NCBI GenBank assembly: GCA_050696075.1
Contig: JBOGUF010000126.1
Location: 71,306-135,305, forward strand
Direction: 5' to 3'
DNA: 64,000 bases
DNA from: JBOGUF01 sp050696075
Lineage (GTDB): Bacteria > Chloroflexota > Chloroflexia > Thermomicrobiales > UBA6265
The notes under the pieces were generated by a model. It saw only the letters and a program-made list of their open reading frames with translations, made no database searches and was not told the DNA's origin. Below, piece by piece: positions 60,714 to 64,000 of the stretch (position 1 is its first letter; each line of letters opens with the position of its first letter). Made by a program: the position numbers and the translations under genes.

Positions 60714-62256
60714 CCCGGCTCCGCCCTCCCATCAGCAGCCCCAACTCGGTGCGCGACACGCCGCCGCTGGCGAACTCGCCGACGATCCGCCCCTGAAACA
60801 AGACCAGGATGCGGTCGCTCAGGTCCAAGATCTCGTCCAGGTCGAAGGAGATCAAGAGCACGCCGCGTCCCTGGTCGCGCGCCTGCACCAGTTGCCGATG
60901 CACGAACTCGATCGCGCCGACGTCGAGTCCACGCGTCGGCTGGACGGCCAGCAAGGCGTCCGGCTCGCGGTAGAACTCGCGGGCGATGATCAGCTTCTGC
61001 TGGTTTCCGCCGGAGAGCGCTCCGGCTTGGGTAGTGCAGCCCGGCGCCCGTACGTCGAAGGTCGCCATGAGCCCCTTCGTGATCTCGGCCGACTCGTCGT
61101 AGTCGATCCTCCCCCCCTTACTGAAAGGGGGATCCTCGCAGTTGCCGAGCAGCACGTTCTCCGTCAAGGAAAAGGGCAAAACCAAGCCGCGGTGGTGCCG
61201 GTCCTCGGGGATGTAGGAGAGCCCGGCGCGGCGTAAGTCGTGCGGACTGGCCCCCGTCACGTCCCGCCCCTTGAGGACCATGCGGCCACCGTCCGGCTTG
61301 CGCAACCCGGCCAGCGTCTCGACCAGTTCGGTCTGCCCGTTCCCCTCGACGCCGCAGATGCCGACGATCTCGCCCCGATGCACCGTCAAGCTCAGGTCGT
61401 CGAGCGCGTTCACCCCACCCCGGCCGCGCAGCGTCAGATGGTCGGCGGTCAGGATCGGCTCGCCGGGGTTCGCCGGTGGCCGGTACACCCGCAGCACCAC
61501 CTCGCGCCCGACCATCAACTCGGCCAGCTCCGGCGCGGTCGTCTCGGCCGTCACCCGCGTCCCGACCGTCTTGCCCCGCCGGATCACCGTCACCCGGTCG
61601 CTGACGGCGGCGACTTCGCGCAGCTTATGGGTGATGAAGATGATCGTGCCGCCGCCGGCCTTGAGCCGCCGCAGGATGCCGTAGAGTTCCTCGACCTCCT
61701 GCGGGGTCAGCAACGCCGTCGGCTCGTCGAGGATCAGAATGCGGCTTCCCTGGTAGAGCGCCCGCAAAATCTCGACCCGCTGCTGCATCCCGACCGGCAA
61801 ATCCTCCAGCCGGGCGGGTGGGTCGACCCGCAGCCCGTACTCCTCCGCCAACGCCCCGACGCGCCGGTTGGCGTCCTCTCGGTCGAGGCGAAACGTGCCC
61901 TCTCCCTCCGAGCCGAGGATGACGTTCTCAGTCACGGTAAACCGGGGGATGAGCATGAAGTGCTGGTGCACCATGCCCAACCCGGCGGTCACGGCGTCGC
62001 GCGGGCCGTGGAAACGCGCATTCCGGCCGTTGACCAGAATCTGTCCCTCGTCCGGGTGGTACAACCCGAAGAGGATATTCATCAGGGTCGACTTGCCGGC
62101 CCCGTTCTCCCCCAACAGCGCGTGGATCTCGCCCTGCGCCACGCCGAAGTCAACCCCGTCGTTGGCGACGACGCCGGGGAACCGCTTCACGATCCCCCGC
62201 ATCTCCACGGCGACCGGCGCGTTGGGTTGAGGATCAGGTTCGGCCAATTGATTCAT
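60676..62256 (-). CDS. ABC transporter ATPase with two nucleotide-binding domains (YufO-like)
   Basis: From the ATG at 62256 the protein has 526 residues. NBD1: Walker A GENGAGKST, signature PVGMQQRVEILRA, Walker B ILILDEPTALL. NBD2: degenerate Walker A GVEGNGQTELVE, signature LSGGNQQKLIIAREF, and a Walker B-like ALLAVQPTRGLDVGAI with no acidic DE pair, as in RbsA/YufO relatives. It powers import by the adjacent permeases. The frame is open upstream to 62295, but MNQL precedes the first strand by a normal distance. Confidence 0.93.
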   Translation of the reverse strand: MNQLAEPDPQPNAPVAVEMRGIVKRFPGVVANDGVDFGVAQGEIHALLGENGAGKSTLMNILFGLYHPDEGQILVNGRNARFHGPRDAVTAGLGMVHQHFMLIPRFTVTENVILGSEGEGTFRLDREDANRRVGALAEEYGLRVDPPARLEDLPVGMQQRVEILRALYQGSRILILDEPTALLTPQEVEELYGILRRLKAGGGTIIFITHKLREVAAVSDRVTVIRRGKTVGTRVTAETTAPELAELMVGREVVLRVYRPPANPGEPILTADHLTLRGRGGVNALDDLSLTVHRGEIVGICGVEGNGQTELVETLAGLRKPDGGRMVLKGRDVTGASPHDLRRAGLSYIPEDRHHRGLVLPFSLTENVLLGNCEDPPFSKGGRIDYDESAEITKGLMATFDVRAPGCTTQAGALSGGNQQKLIIAREFYREPDALLAVQPTRGLDVGAIEFVHRQLVQARDQGRGVLLISFDLDEILDLSDRILVLFQGRIVGEFASGGVSRTELGLLMGGRSRDGHGDEQAAVAD

Positions 62257-62269
62257 GTCGGCTCGGTGT

Positions 62270-62385
62270 ACCCTGGGATAATTCCCCGGGCTCAACCTAC
62301 GAAGCCCACGGGGCTAAGGAAATGACCGTGCTGACCTCAGCCCCGGAGGGGCTTCGTAGGTTCAGCGCGGCGTTTCAACGCCGCG
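62270..62385. repeat. Nested hairpins between the ATPase and binding-protein genes
   Basis: CCCTGGGATAATTCCCCGGG (62271-62290), arms AACCTACGAAGCCC (62294-62307) and GGGCTTCGTAGGTT (62349-62362) enclosing CCCCG/CGGGG boxes, then CGCGGCGTTTCAACGCCGCG (62366-62385). It could lower transcription or protect the upstream binding-protein mRNA, so that more binding protein than ATPase is made. Confidence 0.8.
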
Positions 62386-62423
62386 TAAACTCGGCACTCG
62401 GCACCCGGTACTTGGTACTCCGC

Positions 62424-63524
62424 TTACGCCGGCGGCGACGCCACCGGCGAGACCTCGATCGGATCGGGAATCGGCGGCGCCTCGAAGGCTTCCAACTCCT
62501 CGTCGGTCGCCGGAACCACCAACGAGCCGTCGACGATCATCTGCTGGTAGGCGGCAATCAGCCCCTTGACCTCCTCAGGCACCTTGTTGGTCGCGTCCTC
62601 GAAGGCGACGCCCCCCTCATTGATGCCGAGGTTGAACACGCCGCCCGCGAAGGTGCCTTCGACGACCTGCTGGACCCCCTCGTAGACGGCGAAGTCGACC
62701 CCCTTGCGGGCCGTGCAGAGCTCGAAGCCGGGCGCCAGGTGGTCCTGCGTGACGTCGGCGCCGATCACCCACTCGACGCCGATGTTGTTCCGCTCCTTCA
62801 CCGCCTCGTAACAGCCGACGCCGGTCAGGCCGGCGACCGGGAAGACGATGTCGGCGTCCTGGTTGAACTGCGCCAGCGCCAACTCCTTACCCTTCGCCGG
62901 ATCGCCGAAGGAGTCGGCGTAGGCGATCGTGAACTCAATGTCTGGGTTGATCGAGAGCGCGCCGGCGCGGAATCCGACCTCGTAGCGGATCACCGGCGGG
63001 ATGCGCTCGCCGCCGACGACGCCGAGCTTGCCCGTCCGCGTCACCCGCGCCGCGGCGACACCGCAGAGGAAGGAGGGCTCCTGCTCCTTGAAGGTCACCG
63101 ATTGGATGTTGTCGACCTCGGCGACCGAGTCGATCAGCAGGAAAAAGTCGTCCGGGAAATCCTCGGCCACCACGCCAATCGCGTCGGTCAACAGGAAGCC
63201 AACGCCGACGGTGAGATCGCCTTGTTCCGCGCCCGCGGTCAGGTTCGGAACATACGCCGCGGCGTCAGCGGACTCGATGACCTCCCACTGAATGCCGAAG
63301 TCGGTCGCCGCGTCAGTCCCCCCCTTGTTGGCCAGGTCGTTAAAATTCTGGTCGCCGAGACCGGCCGTGTCGGTCACCATCGTGCAAACGATGACGTCCT
63401 GGGCCGATGCCCGCGACGAGCCGAAGCGCCACTGCACCGCCGCCATCGCCGGGGTCAGCGCCATTGCGCCCACCACGCGCCGCCGGCTGATCGCCACCTT
63501 TGCCAATCGCTCGGAACGGGTCAT
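62424..63524 (-). CDS. BmpA-type substrate-binding protein
   Basis: First gene of the operon, 366 residues, GGAGGAGG upstream of the ATG. A leader with ISRRRVVGAMALTPAMAAV is Tat-like; no lipobox Cys is evident. The mature protein has MVTDTAGLGDQNFNDLANKG, VAEVDNIQSVTFKEQEPSFL, AAARVTRTGKLGVVGG and IPPVIRYEVGFRAGA, typical of the BMP family (PnrA-like nucleoside binders). It ends in an acidic Pro-rich tail with SPVASPPA. Confidence 0.92.
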   Translation of the reverse strand: MTRSERLAKVAISRRRVVGAMALTPAMAAVQWRFGSSRASAQDVIVCTMVTDTAGLGDQNFNDLANKGGTDAATDFGIQWEVIESADAAAYVPNLTAGAEQGDLTVGVGFLLTDAIGVVAEDFPDDFFLLIDSVAEVDNIQSVTFKEQEPSFLCGVAAARVTRTGKLGVVGGERIPPVIRYEVGFRAGALSINPDIEFTIAYADSFGDPAKGKELALAQFNQDADIVFPVAGLTGVGCYEAVKERNNIGVEWVIGADVTQDHLAPGFELCTARKGVDFAVYEGVQQVVEGTFAGGVFNLGINEGGVAFEDATNKVPEEVKGLIAAYQQMIVDGSLVVPATDEELEAFEAPPIPDPIEVSPVASPPA

Positions 63525-64000
63525 TGTGCCTCCTCCGCTTTGATCACCAGATCCTCCCTGCCGTCCCCATTGACAGCCGGGCCTCGCGCGAACCGCTCCG
63601 GTGGTTCGGACACGGGGTTAGCGCCGTCTCCCCTGGACGCCCCAGTTCCCGTCCTCTCCGCGAACGGGCGGTGCACGAGACGCAACGCGGAACCCGCTGA
63701 GACCGAAAGCCGCCGATGGCGCCTATTGTACGAGAAGATCACCGAACCGGCAGGACCGCCCGCCGCGCGTCCCAAGTGTGACCGCCACGACACTCCGCGC
63801 CCAGGTCATCGTGTAGGGGCGCTGCTTGCTGCGCCCGCGCGGCGAAGCCGCGCATCGCGGGGTTCGCCACCGGCCGATAACCGGTCGACGGGCCGCCCCC
63901 ACGGCATGTTGCCCTTCGGACGATCGGGCAAACATCGCCCAGCGGGCGCCCGGTCTGCCCCGACAAAAGCCGGCGACGGCCCAGGGCAACTGCCCTGGGC
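63525..64000. other. Gene-free right end with hairpin repeats
   Basis: The first 200 bases are the upstream region of the BmpA operon. From 63811 there are stacked GC hairpins: TAGGGGCGCTGC...CGCCC (63815-63837), GCGCGGCGAAGCCGCGC (63838-63854), and at the right edge a perfect stem with arms GCCCAGGGCA and TGCCCTGGGC (63979-64000). I see no credible gene in these 476 bases. Confidence 0.55.

Overview
The window comes from a GC-rich (roughly two-thirds G+C) bacterium, most likely a member of the Chloroflexota close to the class Thermomicrobia. This is an inference from gene content and style: exported proteins with Tat-type leaders followed by SPVASP-like linkers, a secreted protein with a TPTP-rich stalk, GTG/TTG starts with clear Shine-Dalgarno sites, many small GC-rich hairpin repeats, and isolated toxin-antitoxin modules between metabolic genes. 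No rRNA, tRNA or CRISPR array was found by eye.

Region 1 (1-17.2 kb) is a cell-surface polysaccharide locus. It holds a sugar aminotransferase, a tightly overlapping five-gene operon (nucleotidyltransferase/thymidylate-kinase-like fusion, APH-like kinase, two GT4 glycosyltransferases around an O-antigen-polymerase-like membrane protein), an NAD-sugar epimerase, a small Xre-type regulator, a membrane GGDEF-EAL protein, a parallel beta-helix protein and an LCP ligase. Between the last two groups lies a 25-residue ORF, MRIWA followed by four NVKWS repeats, with a good promoter and Shine-Dalgarno site. It is the most unusual item in the window.

Region 2 (17.6-29 kb) is accessory: an AbiE-type toxin-antitoxin pair with a damaged toxin 3' end, a uracil-DNA-glycosylase relic, a candidate small RNA, a lone 1124-residue protein resembling effectors of extracellular contractile injection systems with a tightly linked small gene (candidate immunity protein), a NUDIX hydrolase, a frameshifted EamA transporter, an RpiR regulator, and two VapBC-like modules produced by a segmental duplication that also copied the ends of both flanking genes.

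Region 3 (29-40 kb) holds a LacI-regulated sugar ABC importer (two permeases, one binding protein, no ATPase) divergent from a GH116 glycosidase, then a nitroreductase and a type II restriction-modification pair of visibly lower GC.

Region 4 (40-58.5 kb) is mixed: aconitase, a broken GNAT, a Uma2 nuclease, a GMC oxidoreductase, a metallopeptidase, a mosaic ORF, a PPOX protein, a MITE-like element with a target duplication, an orphan antitoxin, an M24 peptidase, a RelE-type module, a fused SdhD-SdhC membrane anchor, a MoxR/VWA pair, an iron-dependent alcohol dehydrogenase, two tandem Tat-exported ferritin-like proteins and an HTH/PIN toxin-antitoxin pair.

Region 5 (58.5-63.5 kb) is a complete BMP-type ABC importer (two permeases, double-NBD ATPase, binding protein), probably for nucleosides, interrupted by structured hairpin repeats.
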